The notes under the pieces were generated by a model. That model saw only the letters and a program-made list of their open reading frames with translations. It made no database searches and was not told where the DNA came from. Source: Cylindrobasidium torrendii FP15055 ss-10 (lineage: Eukaryota; Basidiomycota; Agaricomycetes; Agaricales; Physalacriaceae). From it: a DNA stretch of 64,000 bases. Both the position numbers and the translations under genes were made by a program. The stretch lies in NCBI GenBank assembly GCA_000934385.1, contig KN880544.1:1-64000 (forward strand), given 5' to 3'. Shown in pieces: positions 23,205-35,511 of the stretch (position 1 is the first letter of the stretch; every line of letters starts with the position of its first letter).

Positions 23205-24832
23205 ATGCAGTATGCCATGATGTGCCGGCAAAATCCGAGAGCGCCCTTGCCACTCACTATCAGTAAGGAGCGGAATCTTGCCAGCTTATACCCAATGCTT
23301 CGTATGTACAGTCAGCTGGACCGATGCTAATGGATGTGCTTCATTGATTTACTTTAGATATCCACGACCTTCCGACTGAAGTACTCTACGAGATTTTCCT
23401 ATTCTGTGTGCCAGGTCCTATCGTCTTTGATTGCATGACATGCAGGGGACCCTGGACATTGACCTTCGTTTGCCGTCGCTGGAGGGAGGCCGCGATTGGA
23501 TTGCCAGACTTGTGGTCAAGGCTCCGACTCAAGGCAGTTGAGCGGAGGCGGCATGATTTTGTCATGCTTTGCATCGAGCGCACGGGGAACGCGCCCATCC
23601 ATTTTAACGTCTACAACGTGCGGAATGCTGTCCTCGACGTAATCCGAGCCTCTGCGCATCGCCTCGCGACACTCGAGATATCGGGTGGACCGCGCGAAGT
23701 CTTTCGCCTGGGAGTTCTGCCACCGACACCGATTCTCCAACGACTCTCGATCCGGTATTCAACATATGATACCAACCCTCTTTCAGGCGCCAATATCCTC
23801 CAAATCGTCACCGATTGCCCTGGTGTGCGCTCGCTCACTGTTTCCCTCTCAGACAGAATGTTGTCGCGAGTCCCTAGGATGCGTGCTCTTCCAGTGCAGT
23901 GGCACCTACTACACGACATGGATATTGACCTGCATTCCGACTCCGACGGTATTTTGAGGGTCTTGGAACCTTGCCAAGGCCTCCAAATGCTTCGCTTAGA
24001 GGGAAGCAATAGCATCGAGGACGACGACGTGATCTCCATGAACCCAATAACGATGCCCAGTCTTACGTGGCTTGCATTGACAGATTTCGAAGAACCCTCC
24101 ACGCTCTTCGGTTATATGCGGTGTCCAGCTCTTCGTACTCTTGTGATACACGGTGCTGGCGCAGACAATGTTTTGGCCTTACTCAACACCTCGAAGTGCG
24201 CTCTCCAAACTCTTGAGTTTTTGTCGGCAGAGAGTCTTGATATGGATTCTGGGTGGGATGATGTCTTGTTGTGTCTTCCTACGCTCGAGACGCTTGTGTT
24301 AACATTGTTGACGGAATTCAGTTCGGAGGAAAGCATGCAGTTCGGGGGCGCAGCCATCACCCAGCACCAGGAATTAGCACAGCAGAGCGACGAGGTGGTG
24401 GCACGTAAACTACCTCCACAGATCAAACGCCTTGTTATCGAATATGAAGTGGAAGACCATAGCGGAGAGAAAGATTCCGAAGAGATGTGGAAAACAATGC
24501 TCGAACTCGTCGAGTCATACTGGGTACCAGATGGTCCGCTCGAGGAGGTCTGCATCTTAGGACGCTCTTGGAGTGTTCGGAAAACGCTTCTCTGTCCCTC
24601 TCATTATCGCAAGAGGTTCGAAGCGATGCAGTCCAAAGGGCTACACATTCATGCTGCGCCGGGATCTGGAGGTGCGTCAATCATTGCGCAACACAAATGT
24701 ATCTTTTTCTCAGGTGTAATATCAGTCATGGGATGCGGTTGGAAGTGCTCGGATTCTGTGACCAAGGCATATTTTTCGGCGCAGTTGAAGCCAGAGATAC
24801 GCATGAAGCCTTCTGGTAGATTGTGGGATTAG
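23205..24832 (+). CDS. F-box protein, paralogue of the 15.6-17.2 kb gene
   Basis: A short first exon (ATG at 23205, MQYAMMCRQNPRAPL...) splices at GTATGT near 23300 to an acceptor at 23356. This yields HIHDLPTEVLYEIFLFC, a complete F-box, followed by GPWTLTFVCRRWREAAIGLP and DLWSRLRL. The stretch LCIERTGNAPIHFNVYNVR matches its paralogue. LRR-like leucine spacing runs to about residue 400. The 3' end is uncertain: a GTGCGT...CAG intron (24671-24713) may be removed near the end, changing the last ~40 residues, and the unspliced frame stops at 24832. An ATG at 23145 is an alternative start. Role as SCF adaptor is inferred from the F-box; target unknown. Confidence 0.8.
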
Positions 24833-25300
24833 CGAAACCGCAAGTGGGCCCCAATAGGTTGAACGACGTAGATGGTGTCCAAATTATTGCACTCTTTGTG
24901 CAGGACGACAAGATTGACTATGCGGGTGAATTCAAAAGGCGTCCACGGCGTAGAGTAGGATGATTAGAATGATAGAATGCTTAGTTTCAAGTATAGTATG
25001 TCAAAACCATGTTTATCACAGTACCGGGGTGGGACTTAGACAGAGACCGTGTGGGCTTTGATCGAATGGCCGAAAAGACCAGTTGGTCATGTGATCGTGC
25101 AAGCCTGGCCGCGATACTTCTGCAATCAACATCCCGGCATGAAAGTGGGAAAGATCCAGTGTGAATGCAGAAATATTGATTTTGAGCACAACGTTCCAGC
25201 CCACGTTACTTTGCAAATGACGGAGCCGCCTTCTAAGCGCTTTGTGGCGTAATCTGAACCCTATTTGATTAGTCATACTTCCTTTTTCCCAGCTACCATC
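24833..25300. other. intergenic without recognised gene
   Basis: It holds the 3' flank of the F-box gene and the promoter side of the DUF2433 gene. No gene is seen. Confidence 0.5.
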
Positions 25301-27224
25301 ATGGCCTCGCCCCGCCCTCCGACGACAAGCACATCGGTCCCGCCCCAGGCGCCACGCGTCGATACACAAACAACTGTCCTCGATGGGACACATGGCCGAA
25401 TTCTATGCCTGGCCGATATTCGAGGCCGCATTTCATCATTAAATGACCTCGCGCGCGAGCACGGCGCTAGCGCCATCATTCACACGGGAGATTTCGGATT
25501 TTTCGAGAATAACAGCCTGGAGCGAATCAACGACCGTACTCTCAAGCATCTTACGACCTACTCCCCACTCATCCCGGGCCCACAACGCGCACATTTGACC
25601 AAAAGCGATACCGCACCCGCTGTCCTGCGCCAGACGGTGTCTATCGACCTGATATCCGAATTCCCTCTTCTCCTCTCCGGCCACATCAAGCTCTCGGTAC
25701 CAGTCTACACGACGTGGGGCGCATGCGAGGACGTCGCTGTGCTCGAGAAGATACGTCTCGGCACCTATTCCGTCGACAACCTCCATGTCATTGACGAAGC
25801 TGTCACGCGTTGTGTGGATGTTGGTGGTGTAAATCTGCGCCTTCTTGCTCTCGGAGGCGCACTGGTGCCGCACAAAATGTTCGACAACGGAGATGGAAAT
25901 GCGACGATTGCAGGAGGCCAAGGCACAATGTGGGCAACCGCACTGCAAATCGGCCAGCTCGTCGATACTGCCCAGCGTGTGTATGACCCAACTGAGACGC
26001 GACTGTTGGTTTCGCACGCCAGTCCCGGACGCGAAGGTCTGATTGCCCAACTTGCACTGGTGACCAAAGCCGACCTCACCATATCTGCCGGCCTCCATTT
26101 CCGCTATGCGACGTCCTACAATGAATTCAGCGTCCAGCCCGACTTCGAATCCTTCCGTAAGAAACTCCTCGAGGGCAAGCAGCAGTTTGATAAAGTCTGG
26201 GATTCCGTCAAGACCCAAGTGGACGCGGTCATCGATGAAAACCAACGCGTGCTCTTGGACAAGGCGCTCAGCGTTACCGACCGGATCCCGCATGCAGTTG
26301 CGACTGGCGCGGCTGACGAATCTTCTTGGAAGAACACCTGGAACTGGAACTTGACGGATGCCGCGTATGGTGTACTTGTTTTGGACGTGAAGGAGGGTCG
26401 TATTAGCGCAGAACTTAAGAGCCAAGGTGTGTTCTAACCGTCAATTGTCCACTTTTTCTCATCACTCCCTAGGTTTCAATTTTGCATACCGCAAAACTGC
26501 GGCACCTGAGCCTGCTGCGCCTACAACATCAAAGCCAAACACACCTGCCCCAGTGCTTTCGCCATCCAAAGGCACTCCTGCACCCCCACCTCCTATTGTG
26601 TCTGTAGCAGAAGCATCAGCCTCAGGCAACACTGTACCTGCAGTCGCCTCTCCCACTACGTCTGCATCTGCTGAAAAGAAGAAGAAGGACAAGAAGAAGG
26701 ACAAGAAAGATGACGGATCTGCTGTTCTATCCCCTGCTATGTCCTCGCCTTCCCTAGCACCCCCAAAGGATCCTTTGGTACCCGATTTGGCCGGGAGTGA
26801 AGATGTCAAGTCGCCAACAACAGAGTCTTCTGGTTTGCGTACGCCCATACGCAACAAACCCGCTCGCAACCCATGGACAATATTCATGCGGTTCGCCATG
26901 ACGCAGCCGACAGAGGACGAGATTCGTGAATACTACGGGGATGCGAAGGGTGGAATCACGAAGGTATCGTTGCCGCCGAGCAAGTTTGGACGCAGCTCGA
27001 AAATTGCGTACGTTGAGTTTGGGGACGAGGAGGCGATGAAGGCCGCGCTTGAAAAGAAACGTGAGAGGATTGGCGAACAGTCAGTGGAGGTGAAGCAGGC
27101 GACTGAGAAAGAGACGAGGGATGGGCCAGCCCACAGAGGCCGCGGCAGCGGGGGAAGGGGACGGGGAGGAGGGTTTGCCGCGAGAGGATTGGCGGCTGCG
27201 GGACTGACAAGGAAGGATGATTGA
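25301..27224 (+). CDS. DUF2433 metallophosphoesterase-like protein with RRM-like tail
   Basis: The ATG at 25301 opens MASPRPPTTSTSVPPQ. The first ~380 residues have the calcineurin-like beginning GRILCLADIRGRISSLNDLA followed by AIIHTGDFGFFEN, and later LLVSHASPGREGL. These are the phosphoesterase GD and H motifs of the fungal DUF2433 family. A short intron (about 26427-26473) joins ELKSQG to FNFAYRKTAAPEP. A linker rich in Pro/Ala/Ser carries a Lys-Asp run (EKKKKDKKKDKKDD). The C-terminal part NPWTIFMRFAMTQPTEDEIR, then KIAYVEFGDEEAMKAALEKK, looks like a divergent RRM fold, with an RGG-like tail (RGRGSGGRGRGGGF). That suggests RNA contact. Catalysis has not been shown for the family as far as I know. 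The gene end (27224) faces the VPS10 3' end. Confidence 0.8.
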
Positions 27225-27686
27225 AGGGAAACTACTATATTATGATGCTGGCGTACTTGTTTGCTTGATTGAGGACGGGGCATCTGTGTGGGTTGGGTTG
27301 CTCTTGTTGCTTATACCACCGGGGTGTTAACTACGCTATATTCTTGTTTTTTCGATGCAAACCTGTTTTTGGCTGATGGAAATTTGCGTCTTCTACTTTC
27401 TGGCCAAGGATGCTTCAAGCTGACCCGGACTGCAAAATCATTGAAATGCCACTGATCAATTCGGATAGAAGCTAAATCTGCGAGTGTCACCCTCAGAAAA
27501 AGGAGAATACTTTTACAAAGCCATTCCTTCCAAGCATAAATACACACAACTAAGTAGCAAACATACTAGAGACACGGCTAAGGCTCATTGTAACACACAC
27601 AAACGCGCCGCGCCGCCCTTGCAACCCTCTGCCTGCACCCACTCCGTGTCCTACACCTCCTCGGATTGCTGCTAAACGCTAATTGT
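27225..27686. other. convergent 3' flanks of DUF2433 gene and VPS10
   Basis: The two genes end towards each other here. I see no coding segment. Confidence 0.55.
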
Positions 27687-30600
27687 TTAGTAGTCATCCC
27701 GTTCCCTCTGCTCCCTCTCTTCCTCGAACCTCAAAATTTGAGCATCCTCATCGATTGGAACATTCCTGTATCCCCTGCGTGCCCGGAACCCATCTCCCAT
27801 CGCCGCCACATTTGAAGTAAGCCACTCCCATCCAACAGCTGCAACACCAATGATGAACCAGGGTACAGATGCCACCGTGTCGAGAACGCTGCCAGTAGAC
27901 ATATCCCCGCGGTACGCCAAGGGAAGTCCACCACCGTCGCCGGGCAGTCGAATTTGTCTGCGAAAATGTCAATACAAGAACCAATGGACGATGGAGTAGA
28001 ACACACCCCCTGGCAAGCCCACTGCGCTTGTACAAATATGTCCCAATGATTGCCGCCAACCCACACGGAATCAAGATCATGAACCACCAGAACAAGGCTG
28101 AGTGCCCGCTGAATCCAGGACAGATGTGCTCTGCGCCGCGGTCATGCCGAGTACCTCCTTCACAGCTCGAGTACGGAATCATCCTGTACGGCGTCCTCTC
28201 ATACCAGTACGATTCCCCGTTGGAGCATGAATCGTCGTCTGGTCGAGGAGTGGTCCCGGGGACAAGCACACACTCGTCATTGTCGTTCTTCACATAGTTG
28301 AATTCACTAGCGTGATGATTAGAATGATGTGAGGCGGGATAGTACAAGACTTACCACTCGAAGTCGGATCTCGTACAAGCACAGTTCTTCTCGACGCGGA
28401 CCTCCGCCTTGGGTTGATTTCCTACGTAGCAATTGCTTTCCCGTACTCGGCGATGGTACAATGTTTGCCTTCCGAACAGACATTGTTCTGACCTCTCCTC
28501 GCTCGGACTCCACAGTTCGAAGTCGTCGTTCCCGGGGTCCTCTATGCTGAGCTTACCTAATGAAAAATCAGTCTTGGCTGGCTACGGCATGAAACATGAC
28601 CAACACTGTGTCCTCGTCAACTGGCTGAAATCCAAGTGCACCGCAACACTGCCACTCGTCTTTGGCCACTGCGCGAAGAGAATGAACTTGCGGCTTGTGT
28701 CACTTGGGACTGTCACAATGCTGAGCACCCTCATCTTCTCCTCGCTGAACTTGTACTCCCTCCAGCTCTTGCCCTCATCCGTTGAAAAGAGTACATGGTC
28801 CGTCGATTCCTCGTCATTCGCCATCACCAGAATACTACCGGAATCGCCAAATTCCCAGAGGTGCGCATCCTTGTGCACCTCCTCCCATGTGAAGCCTGCG
28901 TCCCGAGAGAGGAACGTATCCGAATCGGTGTAACCTGCGAGCGACTCGCCAACATTACCGACAGCCATAAGAAGTCCGACAATGGACGGACTGCTGTACG
29001 TCGCACGCGGATCCCTACGCTCAGTGTATCCGTGTACGTGAAGTGCGCAATTGACGGTGTCACAGGCATATTTGTTGCCCTGCGAGTCTACAGTCGGTGG
29101 CACCATCTTCTTCCACGAGCCGCCTACATAAGGTAAGTCTTTGTTCATGAATGATGTTTGGAAACTTACCATCGTTGTGAGTGATTCTTGTCTGCAATTT
29201 CTTCTGTCCGGTAATGACTGCCTCATCCGCGTTCCCGACCACATTCACCAACGCGATTCCGTCCAAACCAATCATCTTTTCGAAATCCACGTAGCCGCGG
29301 TCGTCTCTGTTGACCTTCTCCAACCCAATACCGAAATAGGTTCCATTGCTATTGGACTTGAGCAAGGTTCCCCAGAATGGTTTCTCTTGCATTGTCATGT
29401 GCAGAAAGAGTGAGCCCGTTGAAGATTCCAGCACGGTGTATGCCTTGGATAATCAGTTGGCGTTCAAGCCCACCACGAGAACCAAACGCACATGGGTCTC
29501 TGGGCGCATACTCGGCGGGAACTCGCCGCTCGCAAAATGCACACCATCCAACGACACCTGGAGTTCAAGCGAGTTTTTTGACGGCACAAGCTAAACGGTG
29601 TCAGCATCGAGAGTATGACCAGTGCTCCCACGGGCATACCTCAGCAACAACTAAGAACTCCGAGAACTTCGCAAAGCCAACAACCTGATCAAAGAGTTTC
29701 TTGTTCTTTTGATAGTATGACTGGCCCTCAATCAACTCCAAAGCGTTGTTTTGCAGGAAGAATCGCTGGTTTCCCTTCTTGGTGGCATAACTCTCACACA
29801 TAATCTCCGTCGGGTCCGCATTCAACTTCGTGTCCCGTGCCCAAGCGCAATTGCGCACATACTGGTCAATGAGAGTCCACTTCCGTCCATTGTCTCGCGA
29901 CCAATGTGCTTCTATCCGACAGCTGTCCGACATGCTATTCTCGCAGTCCGCGCTGCCCAGCCAAATGATCTTGTCCGAGTCTGGCTGGAAACGCAGGACT
30001 TGCGCATGGAAGTTATTGGGCGGGTTTGGGGCTGAGAAGGCGTTCCAGGAGCGGCCATAATCTGTCGTCGCATAGAATGTTTTGCCTGCAGTCAAAATGT
30101 AGCAGCGGTCGGGGCTGTAGGGATGGTGGTAGAACGCCATGACGGATTCGTTGGGAACAAGTTGGTTCCAAGTATAGCCCTCATTGCTTGACTGCCAGAT
30201 TGTGTGGTCATCCAGTAAGACAATGATGGTCTGCCCGATGATCAGTGGAGAAGTAGACGATAAAACATCAAGCTTACAGTGGAATCCTTGAAATACGAAT
30301 GCTGCAAAATGCGGGCCTGGAATTCAAAGGACTGGTGAACTACCTCGCCTTCTTCAGGTTGCGCTGACCGAGTGTCAGCATGGACAGCCTAAATGGTACC
30401 AGCAGACGCACCTTGTGAGCAAGGTTTCTTTACCTTCTCGTCTTTGTTACCACCTGTACACGTGTTTCCAGGTATCTTCCGCCATCCACTCGAACCCATG
30501 TAAGTTTGGTCCTGGCGTAGACACGTCCCCGCTGGGATTGGCTCTGGACCGACGGGTACACACTTATCACCGTCGCGGACATAATTGAAGTCACTGAAAT

Positions 30601-32615
30601 CCAAAATAAGGCGCCAGTGAGTGAAGAGGGAAACCGCACGCACCACTCATAATCGGTGTCGGTACATGCGCAGTTCTCCTCGTGAACAATGGGGTCCAAG
30701 AACTTGTCTCCAACATAGCAGTCGACGTTTGCTTTGCGGCGCTTGTAGTATTGCTGGTAAATGTATTGAGCACTTAAGCGATGGAGTGAGAGAAACATTC
30801 GTTACCTTGTGGCCCATCAGACACTCTGAATTGCTCGGGCGTGCATACCAGGTCTCAAAATCATTATCCCCGCACTTGCGCGTGCGTGTTTTCGCAAAGT
30901 CCAGGAAGATTGTCACGTAGCGCCCAATGCCGTTCTTCTGGTCCCCTTTGGCCACCTGCGCAAGAAGTAGAAACTTCTGGCTGGTCGAGTCGGGCACGGT
31001 TGTCAGTCCCTTGGCTCGGAACTTGAGACCAACATCGTATTCCTTCCATGTATTGCCGAAATCGAGAGAATAGTTGATCTTGGAAACACCGGTCTCGTCG
31101 TTGACTGTGACCATGACACTTCCGGAGTCGCCAAATTCGTACTTTTGTGCATCTTCACGTACTCGCTTCCAGGAACCTCCAGCATCCGTAGTGAGGTAGA
31201 GGTCACAGTCTTCATAAGGTAGTAAGTGGTCTCCCACAGAGCCAACGCCCATCGCCAGGCCAGGCGCGGGAGAAGAAAAGACCCGTCCGAAGTTATGCGG
31301 GTTGGTAACGGAATGGAGGTGAAGGTTTCCGCCGTCAGAGGAGAGCGGCTGCCACGAACTCCCGTCGTCAAACGTTACGACTGTCTTGATGAGCTTGGTG
31401 GCACCTCGCGCCTCCACCTCCTCCGCATTTGATACGACATTGGCTATCCCTACACCGTCGACACCGTATAGACGCTCGTAGTCCACGAAGCCGTAAGTAT
31501 TGCGGTTGGTGTCGCGGAGACTCTCGACAAAGAAAGTGCCGTTGGAGTTGGAAACGAACAAGGTGCCGATTGAACTCTTGTCCTGGAGAACGACATCAAC
31601 GGCCAGCGAGTGGGTAGTGCTCTCGACAATAGTGTACGCGTTCTCGCGCAGCTGAGCAGATGAAGCCTTCGGGAACTGTGCTTTAGCCCACGTCTTCGTA
31701 TCGACGGTCACATAGAGAAGCATCTCCCCATTACTATTGCTTGACAGGTCTTTGAGTGCAACAATGGCGAACTTGCTAACGATTGCGAAGGCCAGGACGC
31801 CCTTGGAGTTCTTGCCAATCCCTAGTTCCTCCACGCGGAAGTCCTTGTCGAAGAAGTCGGTGCTGGAGAAAAGGCGGGAAGAGGAAAGCGAGTGCGCGCT
31901 GTTGGCTGCGGTAGTATCGTAAGCAACGCAGTATACAAGATCATCTGGAGCTTCGTGTTTGAAGTCTGAGCTGCTGTGCGCAAATTGACAGCGAGTTGTT
32001 TCGCTGAGTAGTAGCTGAGGTGTGTCGCCGAAGGCATCCTTGGTGTAGTATGTCTGCAATAGTTGAGCTCAAGTTAACACTAGGTGGTGGCATCGCACAC
32101 CTCGTCGTGACACAATTGGCCCCATCCAATGCGCTCGCACTTAGTCCCTTGGTAGAGAATGTAGCCAAACTTCTTGGGATCTGAATGGAAGGATAGCGGT
32201 TTCGCCACGAGCGCTGGTGCTAACGGCATGTCAAATGCACGCCAGGACTTTCCGCGGTCATCGGTGCGATAGTGTCGCTTGCCTCTTGTGAGTAGAAACG
32301 CCTGTTGATATTTAGGCGCTGCTCGAACGCGCAACACACTCCTAGACGCACCATCCGATTGTCAAATGGATGCTCTATGACCATAGTTGCTTCTCCTTCT
32401 GGAACATTTGACGCCTTTCCCCAGCTCTTTCCCTCGTCCTGAGAAACGTACAGCGTCCCAGCCATGGCATCCAGGTAAAGCGCAGCCTCGGAATCATCGA
32501 AGAAGAACAGGCGTCCAGGCAGATTCGAAAATGAGGTGATTGTGTGTTCTTGAGCGCTGCATAATGTCCAGATTACTGGGAACAGGACCAGCACAAGCCA
32601 TTCCCGCAGTATCAT
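27687..32615 (-). CDS. VPS10: vacuolar protein sorting receptor Vps10 (sortilin family)
   Basis: Vps10 is the late-Golgi type I receptor that carries carboxypeptidase Y and other hydrolases to the endosome/vacuole and returns with retromer. The signal peptide [20 protein letters not shown] is at 32615. Two Vps10 beta-propeller domains follow, with Asp-box repeats such as [34 protein letters not shown] and [20 protein letters not shown]. Each ends in a 10CC module ([48 protein letters not shown] with [18 protein letters not shown]). The membrane span lies near 28100 ([19 protein letters not shown]). A second hydrophobic stretch, [19 protein letters not shown], lies further on, and a charged tail ends [12 protein letters not shown] at 27687. 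There are many short introns. The double-domain architecture matches fungal Vps10 length. Confidence 0.92.
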
Positions 32616-33227
32616 CCTTGCGGAGGGTCGTGGTCGTAATCCAAGACGCGTTCAAGCGATCAATTACACGCGTACAGCCACCGGCAGCGTCCGGCGCAGT
32701 GTACACTGTACACTTGTACACGTCGTTGAGGCACGCGTTCTTCGGAAGCAGCTTCGGCTTGTAAGTACTATACGATGCATGTCAATAAAATAGCAGATAA
32801 ACATCAAAAAAAAAAGTTGATACGCAGCCTGGAGTCTGCTTCTCCAAGGGAATCCCTCTTACTACCGGCGGGCAAGGTGGTAACACACATATGTAGACAC
32901 AGACAAAGAATTACATAAGTGACATTGTTCAAATACTTTAACCCGAGGTAGACCTTGGATTAAGTCAACAAGTTGACATGCCTGAGTATGCTCTTGTAGC
33001 AGCTGCATGCTTATTGTCTTCAGGCATCGACTTTGGTGGCACCAAAGGTCCAGGGTATCGCATACATAAATACTGTAAAGGTATCGAAATTTGAAAGACG
33101 GTGAACTTGAAGCCCCAATAGGTATGTATATCATCAAAATGAGTCTGTACTTCGTATAGCTAACTGTCCAAGACACTGAGAATGTGACCATCGTCGCCGC
33201 CAACTGTAGCAATTCAAACCGATTTCC
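32616..33227. other. intergenic, VPS10 promoter side
   Basis: It holds the VPS10 upstream region and the carbonic anhydrase 3' flank, with an A-run near 32805. No gene is recognised. Confidence 0.5.
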
Positions 33228-34328
33228 TCAAAGAAAAGGGGATGACGGTGGCGGGATACCCTCAGGACCCACAGTCACTGCAAGATCCTTTAGAGTGCCA
33301 TCCATCACGTCGTAAACAAGACCATAGACAAAGACGGGAGTCGCGGACGAGTTGGCCCAATGCTTAGAATTCGTCAATTCAAATGCACCACAGCTATCGA
33401 GGAGACACAAACTTCTTGAATGAGTTGACTATTGGCAATGTTGGCCACACTGAGCTTCACGTTCTCTTCAGTGAGCGCACGCCAGACCGCTACGCAAAAA
33501 ATTCTAGCACATGAAACCAAATTCAGGAAGAAAGCGTACGAGAATCGATGGCCAACTTTTCCTGATGGTTGTGAGAGTTGTCGCGGTATTCAACAATCTC
33601 TTTACTGTACATAGAAGTCAATGTCCTGGGAAGTCAATGGGCCTCCACTATGATCACATACCGCTCGGAATTCCTGTACAACTCGCGAAGAGGGTCTATC
33701 CACAGCTGCATGACGGTTTGCGTAGTATCAAGAGGAGAGTCATCCGCGCGGGGCGAAATGGCGGCAGCAACGCCACCACACCCGTAATGGCCTATCACAA
33801 TGATATTGGTGGCTTTGAGCGCACTGATACCATAGTAGAGCGTAGCCACACTTTATGATGGTGAGATTCAAAGAATTGGCTGGATGAAGGGGGTGTCCTA
33901 CGAGTTAATGTCATCGGCCGTGTAGATGTTCGCAATGCTACGTTCAGCGAAAATAGTTCCGGGGAGAGTATCAAAGATGACATCGGGGGCGACACTAGGT
34001 TATTGATTCAATCCACTGACTCTTGCGATACAAGCAAGGTGAAGGCACACACCGACTATCTGCGCAACCAAGAACGACAAAGTCCGGATCTGTTCCGAAC
34101 GATCGCGGTGTCAGTTTCACGTCGCTGCTTGACAAAGCACGTACGTTGTCCGTTCTTAGCGAGGTCCTGGAGCATCCCAGGATGCTCTGTGGACATTCTT
34201 TCCGAATAACGCTCGTAGCCTGCGTGAAGACCATCCCATATAGATTCAGCCCTCGAGTTGGCAGGATGCGGGTGAGCCGTAGCAAGATCGAAGAGTGCAC
34301 TTGCTATCATAAGGGCGGGGACAAGCAT
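33228..34328 (-). CDS. beta-class carbonic anhydrase with signal peptide
   Basis: Beta-carbonic anhydrases interconvert CO2 and bicarbonate with a zinc held by Cys-Asp-His-Cys. Exons spliced by eye give a full protein. MLVPALMIASALFDLATA is a secretion signal, then AHPHPANSRAE. The first zinc motif is HPDFVVLGCADSRVAPDVIF (CxDSR). The next part, TLPGTIFAERSIANIYT, corresponds to the family's N-I-A-N segment. The second motif is IIVIGHYGCGGV (HxxC). The end runs NSQLIQEHWANSSATPVFVY, GLVYDVMDGTLKDLAVTVGP. All four ligands are present, so it should be active. Introns lie near 34090-34150, 34010-34060, 33850-33900, 33595-33650, 33480-33530 and 33370-33420. The signal peptide is unusual, because fungal beta enzymes are mostly cytosolic or mitochondrial. 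Confidence 0.88.
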
Positions 34329-35281
34329 AGCGTAGAGGGAGAATCAAAAGGTATGAAAGAAGGAGTAGGGGCACAGTAGTTGCGTCTGACGAGAATTCAG
34401 AGGGTCTTTATACGATAAATATGTAGGTCCAGACTAATTGGCAAACATTAGGCGGCTATGGCGCGGAACAATGCTGTGTAACCTGTTCCAGGTAGCGGGT
34501 GTTGTTTGCAAGTCAGCGCAAAAGCCTCTAACTCCCGAAAATCATGTAGTAGTGACTGTGCACGCTAGAGTATGTTGGTATCTGACAAAGAAAACACTCC
34601 GAGAAATCATCGTTGTTGCAACTCAGTGCTCGCTAGCTCGGGGGTAGTTAGACGTTGTTACAAGTCGTCTACTCATTCAAGCGCATGCGCGGAGCATGTA
34701 GGGTATCTCAAGGCGGATAGGTCCTGGTCTTTACAAGGATCGGATAAATTGATGGATCAGCGGTATCAATAGCACTTCCGTGAGTGGCACCTCTTCGTTC
34801 GCATCGAGGGTTGTATCTTCCTGAATTGAAATGTACATATGGGACAACTAACATATTTTTCGTGTCAGTAGCGTGTATGTAGAACAGAACGGCGTCGCGG
34901 AACGAAAGCAGTCGGAAGTCTTTACGTGCCTGACGAGGGCGATCCTGTGCTATACCCTGCTATAGCCCGGCCTAAACGCCCGCGTATCCCAAGGAAACAC
35001 ATATCGTTGCTGTGTTTGACCAGCCCTGTGCCTTCTGTCCGCGTAGCACAGCACACTTTGATGGGTCTAACTCAGTGCTCACATTCAAATCCCTACCAGC
35101 CTTGTGCTATCTTCTGTCTGTTATTTGATCAAAGTTAAAATCTGTGACTACAAGTCTACAAGAGCCAGCAGGCCGCATTAAACATTTCCATGTACTCGAT
35201 GTTGAACCTTCCGGATTCAAAAACGACACTTTCTCTGATCTCAGAGCAGGTTTGCAGCGCATTTTTACAGATCTAGCTGGT
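34329..35281. other. intergenic, carbonic anhydrase promoter side
   Basis: No gene with family resemblance is seen. It ends at the tRNA-derived sequence. Confidence 0.5.
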
Positions 35282-35345
35282 TAGCAACAACTTGTATCGA
35301 TCAAGTGACCTCAGGGTTATGAGCCCCGCGCGCTACCACTGCGCC
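35282..35345 (-). pseudogene. degenerate copy of initiator tRNA-Met
   Basis: About 64 bp match the tRNA-iMet at 5648-5719 almost base for base, from the discriminator base and 3' acceptor strand to the D-stem. The anticodon stem-loop with CAT is identical. The T-loop has one change (ATCGATA for ATCGAAA). The 5' acceptor strand is missing: the flank gives AGAATTT where AGCAACA is needed, leaving four of seven mismatched. There is no T-run terminator just downstream. It is therefore 5'-truncated and unlikely to make a tRNA. Similarity stops exactly at the mature 3' end, which suggests a copied RNA rather than a duplicated locus. Confidence 0.85.
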
Positions 35346-35511
35346 TAAATTCTGACAAGCTCACACACGCCTTGACGCTAGATTCGAAGTTCATCTCCGC
35401 GTAACTCGTTTACTCGGAGCAGCGAGCCTCGAGGCAATCTCCCATGTGACGCTCTTGAGGAAGTTACAATGTCATTGTTAATAGAAGTTAATTACTATGG
35501 GTAATTGAACA

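Noticed and set aside
25439..26425. 328-codon open frame on the minus strand
   Set aside because: It is antisense to the DUF2433 gene, whose plus-strand protein has clear motifs; the antisense frame lacks any family signature.
34926..35138. 70-codon plus-strand frame near the tRNA copy
   Set aside because: It has no domain, no splice partners and low coherence; treated as chance.
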